A stretch of DNA of 64,000 nt, from the NCBI RefSeq assembly GCF_009296025.1, contig NZ_CP045178.1, forward strand, positions 1-64,000, written 5' to 3'. The notes under the pieces were generated by a model. It did no database searches. It was given only the letters and a program-made list of their open reading frames with translations, and was not told the origin of the DNA. Positions 1 to 8,080 of this stretch are shown here, in pieces (position 1 is the first letter of the stretch; each line of letters starts with the position of its first letter). A program made the translations under genes and the position numbers. This DNA is from Streptomyces tsukubensis (GTDB lineage Bacteria; Actinomycetota; Actinomycetes; Streptomycetales; Streptomycetaceae).

Positions 1-2
1 CG

Positions 3-1172
3 GGTGGGGGCGGGGAGTTGGGTGCGGGCTTTGCGCTCATGGACAAGCCGGCGCAGGAGTGGCTGCGCATCCAGCCGCGCCGCTACCACCTGCTCCTGCC
101 GGGCCAGCACGATCTCCTCGACAAGCTCGGTCTGAAGCCGGAGACGGCCACCGCCGGAGCACAGGCTGCCACGGCCTGTGCGTCTGCTGCACCCGTGCGG
201 GCCCCGGGTGGCCCACAAGGTGATGCGGAAGGTACGGAAGCAGTGGGAGGCCTTCCTGCGGTCGCGCGGCACAGGCCGCTGGGAGTTCCGCGGGTCGGAC
301 AGCGTCCCGACCAACGCGTCCGGTTCGACAGCGCGCTGGTGCACGCCCGGGCCTGGGCCGACGTCCACGGGCACCTGGCCGTTCCACGCGATACACGGCA
401 GAGCGGCTTCGCGCTCGGGATGTGGCTGTTCAGCCAGCGCAACCGCGCCAAGCAGCGCGCCCGGCAAGGCGAGCCCTCCTCACCGCACCTCAACCAACTG
501 GCCGCGATCGATCCATGGTGGAACCCGCCGTGGGACCTGCACTGGCAGCGCAACTACTACCGCGCCCGCGACTGCATGCGTGCCGGCCGTGGAGCCGACA
601 CGGTGGGCGGTCTCCCCGTCGGGAAAGACGCCCTGGGTATCTGGGTCAAGCGACAGTGCACCCTCTACGAGAGCCTCCGCCCCGACCAGCAGCACCTCCT
701 CGCCGCTATCGGCATCACCCCCGAAGCCGCCCGGGCGCGAGTCGGCCCCCGTGACTCCCGCCGGCTGACCACCACACCGCGCTTCGACACCGACGTCGCG
801 CATGCCCGCTCCTACGCAGCCCAGCACGGACACCTCGCCCCACACGCTGGCGAGGAACACGAGGGGTTCCCAATCGGGCGGTGGCTGGCCGAACACCGCC
901 AACGCGCCCGCAAAAAGAGCGGCACGTCGCCTCAAGCCCGGGTCCTGGCCAGCCTGGACCCGTGGTGGAACCCGCCTTGGCCGATGCGGTGGCAGTACTC
1001 CTACCACCACGCCCGCACCCTCCCCGACACCCCACGCGCCGCACGATGGATCACCGCCCAGCGCCAGGCATGGCCGCTCCTACATCCTGGCCAGCAGCAA
1101 CTCCTGGCCGACATCGGCATCAGCGTGGGCAGGCAGCTCTCGTTTCAGCGAGGGCGCTCCTGCTCGCTGTGA
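3..1172 (+). CDS. Helicase-associated (HA) repeat protein, 5' truncated
   Basis: The frame is open to the window edge, so the N-terminus lies outside; the first possible start inside is TTG at 18. At least two clear repeats of the helicase-associated type are present. Each has the pattern FD..(V/L).HAR..A..HGHL, then G(F/L)..G.WL......A, then a shared DPWWNPPW block followed by W...Y..AR. A third, weaker copy sits at the N-terminal edge (RRYHLLLPGQHDLL). Streptomyces proteins of this type often carry these repeats behind a DEAD/DEAH helicase core on plasmids and chromosome arms, but no helicase motif is visible here. The role is probably nucleic-acid binding. Its 3' end overlaps the convergent ADP-ribosylglycohydrolase gene by 28 bp. 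The stretch around residues 50-95 has no repeat similarity and may be a linker. Confidence 0.7.
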   Translation, partial: GGGGELGAGFALMDKPAQEWLRIQPRRYHLLLPGQHDLLDKLGLKPETATAGAQAATACASAAPVRAPGGPQGDAEGTEAVGGLPAVARHRPLGVPRVGQRPDQRVRFDSALVHARAWADVHGHLAVPRDTRQSGFALGMWLFSQRNRAKQRARQGEPSSPHLNQLAAIDPWWNPPWDLHWQRNYYRARDCMRAGRGADTVGGLPVGKDALGIWVKRQCTLYESLRPDQQHLLAAIGITPEAARARVGPRDSRRLTTTPRFDTDVAHARSYAAQHGHLAPHAGEEHEGFPIGRWLAEHRQRARKKSGTSPQARVLASLDPWWNPPWPMRWQYSYHHARTLPDTPRAARWITAQRQAWPLLHPGQQQLLADIGISVGRQLSFQRGRSCSL

Positions 1173-2827
1173 TAGGCGCGGGCCAGTAGCCCAGCGAAGG
1201 CAGCGGCCCGCTCGACGCCGTACCGACCACCTCGGATCTGGTGAAGCAACGCCCGGCCTACCTGCTCGGGAGTGAACCCGTTTCTCGCCAGCTCTTGAAC
1301 GATCTCCTCAATGGACGGTGGTGCCTGCCGGTGGGCACGCTCGCTCACCGCACCAGGTGCAGTCCCAGCAAGGCCGGGCCTTTGATCGGCGGATACGGCA
1401 GCCTGCACCGGGGCTTCGAAGAGGAGTTGCTGCTCTTTCGGGACGTCTGCAGCCCGCCGACTCCGCGGTGGTCGCACGTCCCCCGGGAGCAGGTTCTCAT
1501 CCAGTGGCCTGAGATCCAGCCTGGCTCGGACAAGGACGCTCTGGCCGAACGGCAAAGTGCCCCACACGTACGTGGCCTGGTTACTCGCTGCTGGTGTGTC
1601 CGTAGGCGTAAGGGGCCCCAGACCGGCCAGTGCTGGCCCCATTGGCGTGTGGCCTACGAGGTCGAGCGTGGCCTTGGGAGGGCTCCAGCGCAGAAGATCC
1701 GGGTAAGCGAATGTGGAGGCCTCACGCCCTTGAGAAATGTCCCACATGCGCCGTGCCTCGGAGTCGATTAGCTGGACATCTTGCACGGTGCCAGGCGGGG
1801 GGCCTGCCGTGACGACGCCTAGAAGAGCGCCAGCCATGGTGGCGATCGTGTCGGTGTCCGAGCCGAGGGTGTTGGCGGCAAGGAGCAGGCCAGCTTCTGG
1901 GGAGTCGGCATAGGCATGTGCCAGAACCGCGGCAAGCAGAGTGGTGACTGTGCCTGATCCACGTGTTGCGGCGTCGAAGCCGCCCCACCGCTGCACCAGG
2001 GCAGCGTAGGTCTCTGTTGTGAGGGGCGTTGTGGGGTCGAAGGCCTCGAGTGCTGCGCGGCATTCGTTGGCGACGGTGACGGCGGCCGAGCGGAAATCGA
2101 TGCCAGCGGCATCACTCCATGTGGGTAGCCACAGGTATGCCAGTTCGTCGTCTTTTGCGATGACGTCCGGTACCTGCTCCAGCCAATCGACTGCGGGGCG
2201 CCACTGCTTGGGGCCGGGGAGTTCGTTGGTGTCCAGGGCGTGGGCCAGCAGGATGGCGTGCAGGACGGCGCCGAGGATGCCCCGGGGATGTCCGTGGGTG
2301 CTGACGGCGTTGCGTACGACGTCGCGGGTGATGTGGTCCCAGTTGGTGAGGTCTCGTGCGGACCAGACGTGGGGCTGGATACGCATGGCGGCGCCGTTGC
2401 CGCCGATGTCGACGTAGCGGGCGGCTTTGGTGGCGAAAACGTTCTGGGACCACTTGGCTTCGACCCGCATCAAACCGGTGGCTGCCGCTTTGGTCCCGCG
2501 GCCGGCGCCGAGGGCGTAGGCCTGCCAGGCAACGACTTCGATCTTCGCGAAGGCCTCGGCGTCGAATTCCCCGTCTCCGCGAATGGCGCGTGAAGTTGCA
2601 AGGCGCAGTTGGGTGTCATCGGAGTAGGCGCCTGCGGGGAGAGGCATGTCGCGTCCGTAGCGGCCTCCCACGCGCCTCTTCCAGGGCACGGTCGTGGTGA
2701 CTTCATCCTGTCCGACGCGTCGTCGCACGCCGGCGGTGTCGGTCAGTTCGGTGATGAAGCCGAGTGCATCTCCGTACGCCGCCCACTGGGCTGAGGCGCG
2801 TACTGCCTCCCATTGCATGGCGCTCAC
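1145..2827 (-). CDS. ADP-ribosylglycohydrolase (DraG/ARH family), likely antitoxin
   Basis: 560 aa. The N-terminal two thirds carry the family metal-site motifs: GDALG near residue 20, YSDDTQ near 69, and GSDTDT near 324, which together bind the two Mg ions that hydrolyse ADP-ribose from a modified target. NGAAMRI and the HG..RG segment are also typical. A roughly 190-residue C-terminal extension is not recognised. The GTG start at 2827 is favoured because AAGGA lies 5 nt upstream; ATG at 2818 is the alternative. It begins 8 nt after the stop of the DarT-like gene, so it is the last gene of a three-gene operon. By analogy with DarTG, where DarG reverses DarT modification through a macrodomain, this enzyme is inferred to undo the neighbour's ADP-ribosylation; that pairing is inference. 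Confidence 0.85.
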   Translation of the reverse strand: MSAMQWEAVRASAQWAAYGDALGFITELTDTAGVRRRVGQDEVTTTVPWKRRVGGRYGRDMPLPAGAYSDDTQLRLATSRAIRGDGEFDAEAFAKIEVVAWQAYALGAGRGTKAAATGLMRVEAKWSQNVFATKAARYVDIGGNGAAMRIQPHVWSARDLTNWDHITRDVVRNAVSTHGHPRGILGAVLHAILLAHALDTNELPGPKQWRPAVDWLEQVPDVIAKDDELAYLWLPTWSDAAGIDFRSAAVTVANECRAALEAFDPTTPLTTETYAALVQRWGGFDAATRGSGTVTTLLAAVLAHAYADSPEAGLLLAANTLGSDTDTIATMAGALLGVVTAGPPPGTVQDVQLIDSEARRMWDISQGREASTFAYPDLLRWSPPKATLDLVGHTPMGPALAGLGPLTPTDTPAASNQATYVWGTLPFGQSVLVRARLDLRPLDENLLPGDVRPPRSRRAADVPKEQQLLFEAPVQAAVSADQRPGLAGTAPGAVSERAHRQAPPSIEEIVQELARNGFTPEQVGRALLHQIRGGRYGVERAAAFAGLLARAYHSEQERPR

Positions 2828-2835
2828 CGTAGTCC

Positions 2836-3519
2836 TTACCTGCCGAACGTGACCGGGTCGACGATGATGTCGACCTCATCATGTCCGCTGACACTGACAA
2901 TGGCCTCGGCCTTCGCTGCGTCTTCGTCGGTGAAGACGAAGATGCGCTGCAGGTGTCGGGTTGAGACGGCCTGCGGGTAGAGCACTTCGGCCTGGGGATT
3001 GGTCGGGAGGTGGGGCGCTCGGTCCCAGCGTGCCATCGTCTTCTTGAAGCCTTTGGGGACGCGGTCAGCGAAGAGGGCTTCGGCTCCGGGCAGTCCCTCG
3101 ACGGGGGTGATGCCTTCGTATCCCATGTTGCCTGGGGCGAAGAGGACGCCGGGGTGCGTCATGATCACTGGATCGAAGCTGAGGACAGCCCAGAACAGGT
3201 CTTCGTTCGCCCACCAGTCTTCGCTGCTGATGCGAAGGAAGCGGTGGTTGGGCTCGCTGACGCTGAGGTTCACGTACGACCAGTACTTGGGGTCCTCGCG
3301 ACGCCACTTGGTGTTCTCGTGGTAGATGCTCTCGAGGTACTCGTCTTTGGCAAGGAGCGCCCGAGCTTTGCACAGCCGCTGCACCAGGATGCCGAGCAGA
3401 CCTCGGTTGGTGGTGAAGTGCACCACTTCGGTGATCTTTCGTTCCTGGATGAGCGTGCTGATTCCCTCGGCGTGTATGTCGCCGTCCGACGTGGGCGGAC
3501 TCGGCTCTGTGGTGGTCAT
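2836..3519 (-). CDS. DarT-like ADP-ribosyltransferase (putative toxin)
   Basis: 227 aa. The segment VVHFTTNRGLLGILVQ matches the DarT opening motif (histidine of the NAD site plus the helix that follows). YVNLSVSEPNHRFLRIS matches the second strand block, and AEVLYPQAVSTRHLQRIFV matches the block holding the catalytic glutamate. DarT enzymes use NAD+ to ADP-ribosylate thymidine or guanosine in single-stranded DNA. The length fits the family. The ATG overlaps the TGA of the upstream helicase gene by 4 nt (ATGA), so translation is coupled. It is followed 8 nt later by an ADP-ribosylglycohydrolase. The substrate cannot be read from the sequence, and RNA or protein targets remain possible. Confidence 0.8.
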   Translation of the reverse strand: MTTTEPSPPTSDGDIHAEGISTLIQERKITEVVHFTTNRGLLGILVQRLCKARALLAKDEYLESIYHENTKWRREDPKYWSYVNLSVSEPNHRFLRISSEDWWANEDLFWAVLSFDPVIMTHPGVLFAPGNMGYEGITPVEGLPGAEALFADRVPKGFKKTMARWDRAPHLPTNPQAEVLYPQAVSTRHLQRIFVFTDEDAAKAEAIVSVSGHDEVDIIVDPVTFGR

Positions 3520-4916
3520 ACGGCCTTCACGTCATAGGTGTCCGGGTCCATGCAGGCGATGAGGTCGCTGGCCTCGGAAGGCTTGTAAGTGATGGTCAGC
3601 GTCTTGCGGGCGCGTCCAGCGGACATGGCCAGCAAGCGCAGGTGGGCGTCTCGCTCGCTGTCGCCGGGCTCAGTGGCGTGCGGCATGACCTCACTGTTGA
3701 GTCCGACGATGATCACGTGGTCGAACTCCAGCCCCTTGGCGGAGTGCATGGTCGACAGTGCCACGTTCACCGGGCCGGTGGGCCATTCTCCGGTACGCGT
3801 GAGCGGGACCCAGGCCAGCCCAGCGGCATTCAGCCGTGCCTTGACCTCGCTGAACCAGCCGCCACCTCTGGCATGGAGGATGGCGACGGACTCGTCGTTT
3901 TCCGGGCCGAGGTCGTTGAGGAACTGCACGACGTGGTCCATCTGCTGGGTGAAGGTCCCCTGGACCAACAAGGGCTTGTCGCCGTCCTCCTCGCACGAGG
4001 AGAGATCCGGGATCGCTGCGTCGTCCGTGGTCTCTACGTCGCGCAGCAGGGAGGCCGCGAAGGCAGCGACCTGGCGGGTGTTGCGGAAGTTCTTCGATAG
4101 CAGCTTGCTGTTGTGCGGCCCCACGCTCAAGCCGACTTCAGTCCAGGTGAAGCGCTGGGGATAGATGCGCTGAGCCGCGTCAAGGACGAAAGTAAGGGTG
4201 TGCTCGTCGGTGACGTGGTTGAGGACCGCCCGGACCTGGTTGGCAGAGAAGTCCTGGGCCTCGTCCACGACGACCACGTGGTACGGGTCGTCGGCGCGCT
4301 TGGCCGCCATGGCGTTGGCCAGGTCGGACCAGTCCCAGGCCTGCTGCTCCTTCTTCCACTCCTGGAAAGGAAGGATCACCTCGTCCAGCAACCGACGGCG
4401 CAGCGAAGCCGGCATGCGCGGGGAACGGCCACGGCCCTGACGCTCGCACTCGATGTACTCGACCAGGCGGTCCGGCATGAAGCGGCCCAGGACATAGTCC
4501 ACTTCAGAGCGCGCAAAGTCCTCTGACAGAGGCAAGGCCGCAGCCAAGGAGTCCAGTCTCCCGTTGTGCTCGTGCTCTTGAAGGATCCGCTCGTAAGACA
4601 CTTGGTCGGTGGCCCATTTGGCGAAGGTGGAGATCCTCAGCTCAACGTCATTGCCCTTGATCTGTTCCTTGGTCAGTTCCTCGATGTAGCCGCGCAGAGT
4701 CTTGTTGTAGGTGAGGACCAGGACCCGGACGGGGCCGTCGATGAAACCGTCACGGCGGCGCCGCTGCCAGAAACCGACGGTGAACTTCAGCCGGTAGAGG
4801 GCAGTGGTGGTTTTGCCGCTACCGGCGGCGCCCCGTACGACGAACACTCCTGGCTTGTGATTGTTGATCACCGTGAGCTGCTCGCTCGTCGGCTGCGCCG
4901 GCCTGAGAACCTTCAT
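3516..4916 (-). CDS. Superfamily 1 UvrD-like DNA helicase of an ADP-ribosylation module
   Basis: 466 aa from the ATG at 4916, chosen because GGGAGGGA lies about 8 nt upstream; the frame runs open to 5045 without a better site. Motif I is GAAGSGKTT (residues 29-37), Ia LVLTYNKTLRGYIE, II VVVDEAQDFS, III/IV FVLDAAQRIYP and SKNFRNT, V MHSAKGLEFDHVIIVG, and VI MSAGRARKTLTITY. This is a complete UvrD/Rep core without nuclease or RecB domains. The downstream gene overlaps by 4 nt. It resembles helicases found in several defence systems; here it may expose or recognise single-stranded DNA for the ADP-ribosyltransferase (inference). The divergent tnsA-like gene starts about 190 bp away. Confidence 0.85.
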   Translation of the reverse strand: MKVLRPAQPTSEQLTVINNHKPGVFVVRGAAGSGKTTTALYRLKFTVGFWQRRRRDGFIDGPVRVLVLTYNKTLRGYIEELTKEQIKGNDVELRISTFAKWATDQVSYERILQEHEHNGRLDSLAAALPLSEDFARSEVDYVLGRFMPDRLVEYIECERQGRGRSPRMPASLRRRLLDEVILPFQEWKKEQQAWDWSDLANAMAAKRADDPYHVVVVDEAQDFSANQVRAVLNHVTDEHTLTFVLDAAQRIYPQRFTWTEVGLSVGPHNSKLLSKNFRNTRQVAAFAASLLRDVETTDDAAIPDLSSCEEDGDKPLLVQGTFTQQMDHVVQFLNDLGPENDESVAILHARGGGWFSEVKARLNAAGLAWVPLTRTGEWPTGPVNVALSTMHSAKGLEFDHVIIVGLNSEVMPHATEPGDSERDAHLRLLAMSAGRARKTLTITYKPSEASDLIACMDPDTYDVKAV

Positions 4917-5009
4917 CCGCGCGGTCCCTCCCCAAGACTCGCTCCCCCGAACCTGAGGCCATGTTAGAAGCGACTGACGCCATGCGGGCTGAAGATAGGA
5001 CAAGCAGCC

Positions 5010-5035
5010 TGTCGCAACAGTGTCGGATAGCGACA
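5010..5035. repeat. Inverted repeat in the helicase/tnsA divergent region
   Basis: TGTCGC (5010-5015) and GCGACA (5030-5035) form 6-bp inverted arms, and a second TGTCG starts at 5021. Between two divergent promoters this could be an operator. It also has the TGT...ACA layout of Tn7-like transposon termini and TnsB-site repeats. No matching copy was found at the other side of the tns operon by eye. The rest of 4917-5109 shows only a possible GGAGGA at 5082-5087. Confidence 0.4.
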
Positions 5036-5109
5036 CGTCGACCACTCATTCGGGTGAACGCTGCTGAGGTCCCCTTTCCCCGGAGGAAGCAGGTACTTGG
5101 CTGTTCGGC

Positions 5110-5943
5110 GTGGAGCAGCAAGCTGTCAAAGGGCGGGGCGAGGCCGTCATCGAGACGGCGTTTGCCACCGCTGCCGGGCAAGTGACGCAGCTGTCATGGG
5201 ATCAAGCGGCGGCGACGGTGCGGTTCGAGGACCTGGCACCGGTATCCGCGTTCCCGGTTGTGCCGGGCCGCCGGTGGGGGCCGGGCTGGTGGTGGTCGGC
5301 GACCACCGGACGGCACGTCGTGCACGGTTCGGCCGCGATGCGCACCCAGCTGATGGTCCTGGACCGGGATCCGGACGTGACCGGCCTGTCCGCGCGCCCG
5401 GTACGGCTGCTGTGGCGGGACATGTCCGACGGGCGGGTGCGCTCGTGGGTGCCCCAGCTCTTCGCCCGGCACGCGGACGGCACCGGCCTGCTCGCCGACT
5501 GCCCCTCCAGCCCGACCACGGGTGGGGACAGGGCGCAGCGGGCCCGGATGGTCCTGGAGGCGGCGTGCGCGCGCGTGGGCTGGGCCTACCGGCGCCTCGA
5601 GCCGCCTCCGACGGTGGTGGCGGCGAACCTGCGGTGGCTGGCCGGCTACCGCCACCCCCGCAATCAAGGCCCGCCCGGGATAGGGGCAGCGCTGGCCGAA
5701 GTCTTCGCCGCGCCCCGGCCGCTGGCCGACGGTGCGGCCGCGGTGGGGGATCCCCTGCAGGTCCTGCCGGCTGTCTATCACGCGCTGTGGTGCGGGCATC
5801 TGACGACATCTCTTGATGAGCCACTGCACGAGGAAGCGCTGATCTGCGCTGACGCAGAACGCAGTGGTGAGGGTGTTGAAAAGCGGCTGGGCGCCGGGGG
5901 CGGCCAGGGAAGGGGTGAGTGCGGTGGGCGGCACACGCGGTAA
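5110..5943 (+). CDS. tnsA: TnsA-like heteromeric transposase endonuclease subunit
   Basis: 277 aa, first gene of a Tn7-type operon. In Tn7-like elements TnsA cuts the 5' ends of the transposon while TnsB cuts and joins the 3' ends. The order TnsA-like, DDE transposase, AAA ATPase, TniQ supports the call, as does the overall pattern of actinobacterial TnsA-like proteins (ERxR-rich N-terminus, central beta block, helical C-terminus). In the expected nuclease block the sequence reads WVPQLFARHADGTGLLADCPS, where a PD...(V/D)VK arrangement would be usual, so catalytic competence is doubtful. The start is GTG at 5110 with only a distant SD; no better in-frame start was found. Its 3' end overlaps tnsB by about 29 nt. 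Confidence 0.7.
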   Translation: MEQQAVKGRGEAVIETAFATAAGQVTQLSWDQAAATVRFEDLAPVSAFPVVPGRRWGPGWWWSATTGRHVVHGSAAMRTQLMVLDRDPDVTGLSARPVRLLWRDMSDGRVRSWVPQLFARHADGTGLLADCPSSPTTGGDRAQRARMVLEAACARVGWAYRRLEPPPTVVAANLRWLAGYRHPRNQGPPGIGAALAEVFAAPRPLADGAAAVGDPLQVLPAVYHALWCGHLTTSLDEPLHEEALICADAERSGEGVEKRLGAGGGQGRGECGGRHTR

Positions 5944-8080
5944 GAGCGGGCGACCGGTGGTGGAGGTCGGTGCGCACGTCACCTACCGGGGGCAGACCTG
6001 GCAGGTTGCCGCCTTGCAGGGGCCGCGGGTCTACCTGGTACAGGAGGCCGGCACTGAAGTGAGCCTGCTGCTGGGGCGGTTGTTCGCCGACCCGGACTTC
6101 GAAGTGGTGGGCGCACGGGCACCGGATACGGTGCCGCAGTGGGGGCTGTTCGAGGCGGTTCCGGTGGCGGCCCAGCAGCGGGCGCTGGCCTGGCTGCCCC
6201 ATATCCGGGAGGTCGAGACCGGGTGGCCGCACCCTGAGGGCGGCCGTGACGGCCACAGGATGCGGCCGGAGTACGACCCCGAGCGGTGGACGCTGGCGCA
6301 GCGGGAGGCGGCCAAGGCGAAGGAACTGACGGCGCTCGGCTTCGCCCGGGTGACGTCTACGACGGTGCAGCGGATGCGGCACGCCTACCGCAAGCAAGGC
6401 TTGTGGGGACTGGTCGACAAACGCGCGGTGCCGGCCCGTGGCCGTCATCCGACGGGATATGCCGACGAGCGGGTCGTGGCCGCGGTGCTGGAAGGGCTAC
6501 GGCGCCAGCGGGGCCGGTCGAAGGGGACGGTGAAGGGACTGCAGGTACTGGTCGGGCAGATCCTTCAGGACACCCATGGGCGCGGGGTGGTGGAGATGCC
6601 GTCACGCTCGACGTTCTACCGGCTGGTGAGCGTGCTGGCCGACCCGGCCGACCGCCCGGGGCTCCCGGCGCGTACCGGCAGCACGCCCGCCCGCGCCTCA
6701 TCGGGGCCGCCGGTGGTGCTGCGGCCCGGGGAGCAGGTGCAGATCGACACCACACGCCTGGACATCATGGCCGTCCTGGAGGACGGCAGCCTTGGCCGGC
6801 CGGAGCTGACGATCGCCGTCGACGTCGCCACCCGCTCCATCCTGGCCGCCGTCCTGCGCCCGCACAGCACCAAAGCCGTCGACGCCGCCCTGCTCCTGGC
6901 GGAGATGGCTGTTCCGCATCCTGCCCGGCCGGCCTGGCCCGCAGCGCTGTATCTGTCGCACGCCCAGGTGCCGTATCAGCGGATGCTGTCGCTGGACGAA
7001 CGCCTGGAAGGCGCAGCCGCGCGGCCGGTGGTCGTGCCCGAGACGATCGTCGTCGACCGCGGGAAGATCTACCTCTCGCAGGGCTTCGTCGCCGCCTGCG
7101 AGACCCTCGGGGTGAGCGTCCAGCCCGCCCCTCCGAGACGGCCGCAGGCCAAGGGCGTGGTAGAGCGGACCTTCGGCTCGGTCAACGACCTGTTCTGCCA
7201 GCACGTCGCCGGCCACACCGGCTCCAACCCCCAGCGCCGCGGCTTTGCGACAGCGGCCGAAGCACGGTGGACGATCCCGCAGCTGCAGGACTTCCTCGAC
7301 GAATGGATCACCTGCGGCTGGCAGAACCGGCCCCACGACGGACTGCGCCACCCCGTCCTGCCCAAAACCGCCCTCACACCGAACCAGATGTGGGCCGCGC
7401 TGATCACCATCAGCGGCTACGTCCCCGTGCCGCTGACCGGGGCCGACTACCTCGAACTGCTGCCCGTGCGCTGGCAGCCCATCACCGAACGCGGCATCCG
7501 CCTCGACTACCGCACCTACAACCACGACATCCTCGACCCCCACCGCAGCCAGCACTCCCCCGTCACGGCCAGAGACGGCAAATGGGAGGTCCACCACAAC
7601 CCCCACGACGCCCGCCAGATCTGGGTCCGCCTCACCGACGGACACCTCCACGAAATCCCCTGGATCCACCGCGACCACGTCCACCAGCCCTTCAACAACA
7701 CCATCTGGCGCCACGTCCAGACCGAGGTCGAACAACGCGGAGACCGCGAGCAGCATGAGGCCGACCTCGCCGGCGCCCTCGACCAGCTCCTGCGCCGCAC
7801 CCGCCACCCCGCCGAGACCGAGCAGAAAACCCGCCGCCGCAGAGCCCCCCGCTCCGATACGGCAGCGCAGTTGCCCGATCTGCCAGGCCAGCGGCGCCCC
7901 CTCGACGCAGAGACCGCCCCGGGCCCGGCACCGGACTGGAGCGAGAGCCTGGACGACCTCATCAGCGTCGACACCCCGGCCCAGACCGGCACGAGCGAGC
8001 CGGAGGGCGCGGGCGGGCTGCCGGGAGCGGCAGGCGGGTACGGGCTGTGGGACGCCGAAGCGGAAGCCGAGCAATGGTGA
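5915..8080 (+). CDS. tnsB: TnsB/TniA-type DDE transposase
   Basis: About 721 aa from GTG 5915 (frame open to GTG 5864; GTG 5924 is another option; GGGAAGG sits just upstream). An N-terminal HTH region is followed by an integrase core (rve). The catalytic acids are visible in QIDTTRLDIM (first D), TIVVDRGKIYLS (second D) and KGVVERTFGSVND (E). A Mu-transposase-type C-terminal domain follows (GIRLDYRTYNH and the later beta-rich block), then a charged tail that would contact TnsC. It breaks and joins the transposon 3' ends. The stop overlaps the ATG of tnsC (ATGGTGA at 8074-8080), showing a tightly coupled operon. Confidence 0.9.
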   Translation: MSAVGGTRGKSGRPVVEVGAHVTYRGQTWQVAALQGPRVYLVQEAGTEVSLLLGRLFADPDFEVVGARAPDTVPQWGLFEAVPVAAQQRALAWLPHIREVETGWPHPEGGRDGHRMRPEYDPERWTLAQREAAKAKELTALGFARVTSTTVQRMRHAYRKQGLWGLVDKRAVPARGRHPTGYADERVVAAVLEGLRRQRGRSKGTVKGLQVLVGQILQDTHGRGVVEMPSRSTFYRLVSVLADPADRPGLPARTGSTPARASSGPPVVLRPGEQVQIDTTRLDIMAVLEDGSLGRPELTIAVDVATRSILAAVLRPHSTKAVDAALLLAEMAVPHPARPAWPAALYLSHAQVPYQRMLSLDERLEGAAARPVVVPETIVVDRGKIYLSQGFVAACETLGVSVQPAPPRRPQAKGVVERTFGSVNDLFCQHVAGHTGSNPQRRGFATAAEARWTIPQLQDFLDEWITCGWQNRPHDGLRHPVLPKTALTPNQMWAALITISGYVPVPLTGADYLELLPVRWQPITERGIRLDYRTYNHDILDPHRSQHSPVTARDGKWEVHHNPHDARQIWVRLTDGHLHEIPWIHRDHVHQPFNNTIWRHVQTEVEQRGDREQHEADLAGALDQLLRRTRHPAETEQKTRRRRAPRSDTAAQLPDLPGQRRPLDAETAPGPAPDWSESLDDLISVDTPAQTGTSEPEGAGGLPGAAGGYGLWDAEAEAEQW

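Noticed and set aside
6286..7758. 490-aa plus-strand frame inside tnsB
   Set aside because: Overlaps the DDE transposase in another frame; Arg/Pro/Gly-rich without motifs.
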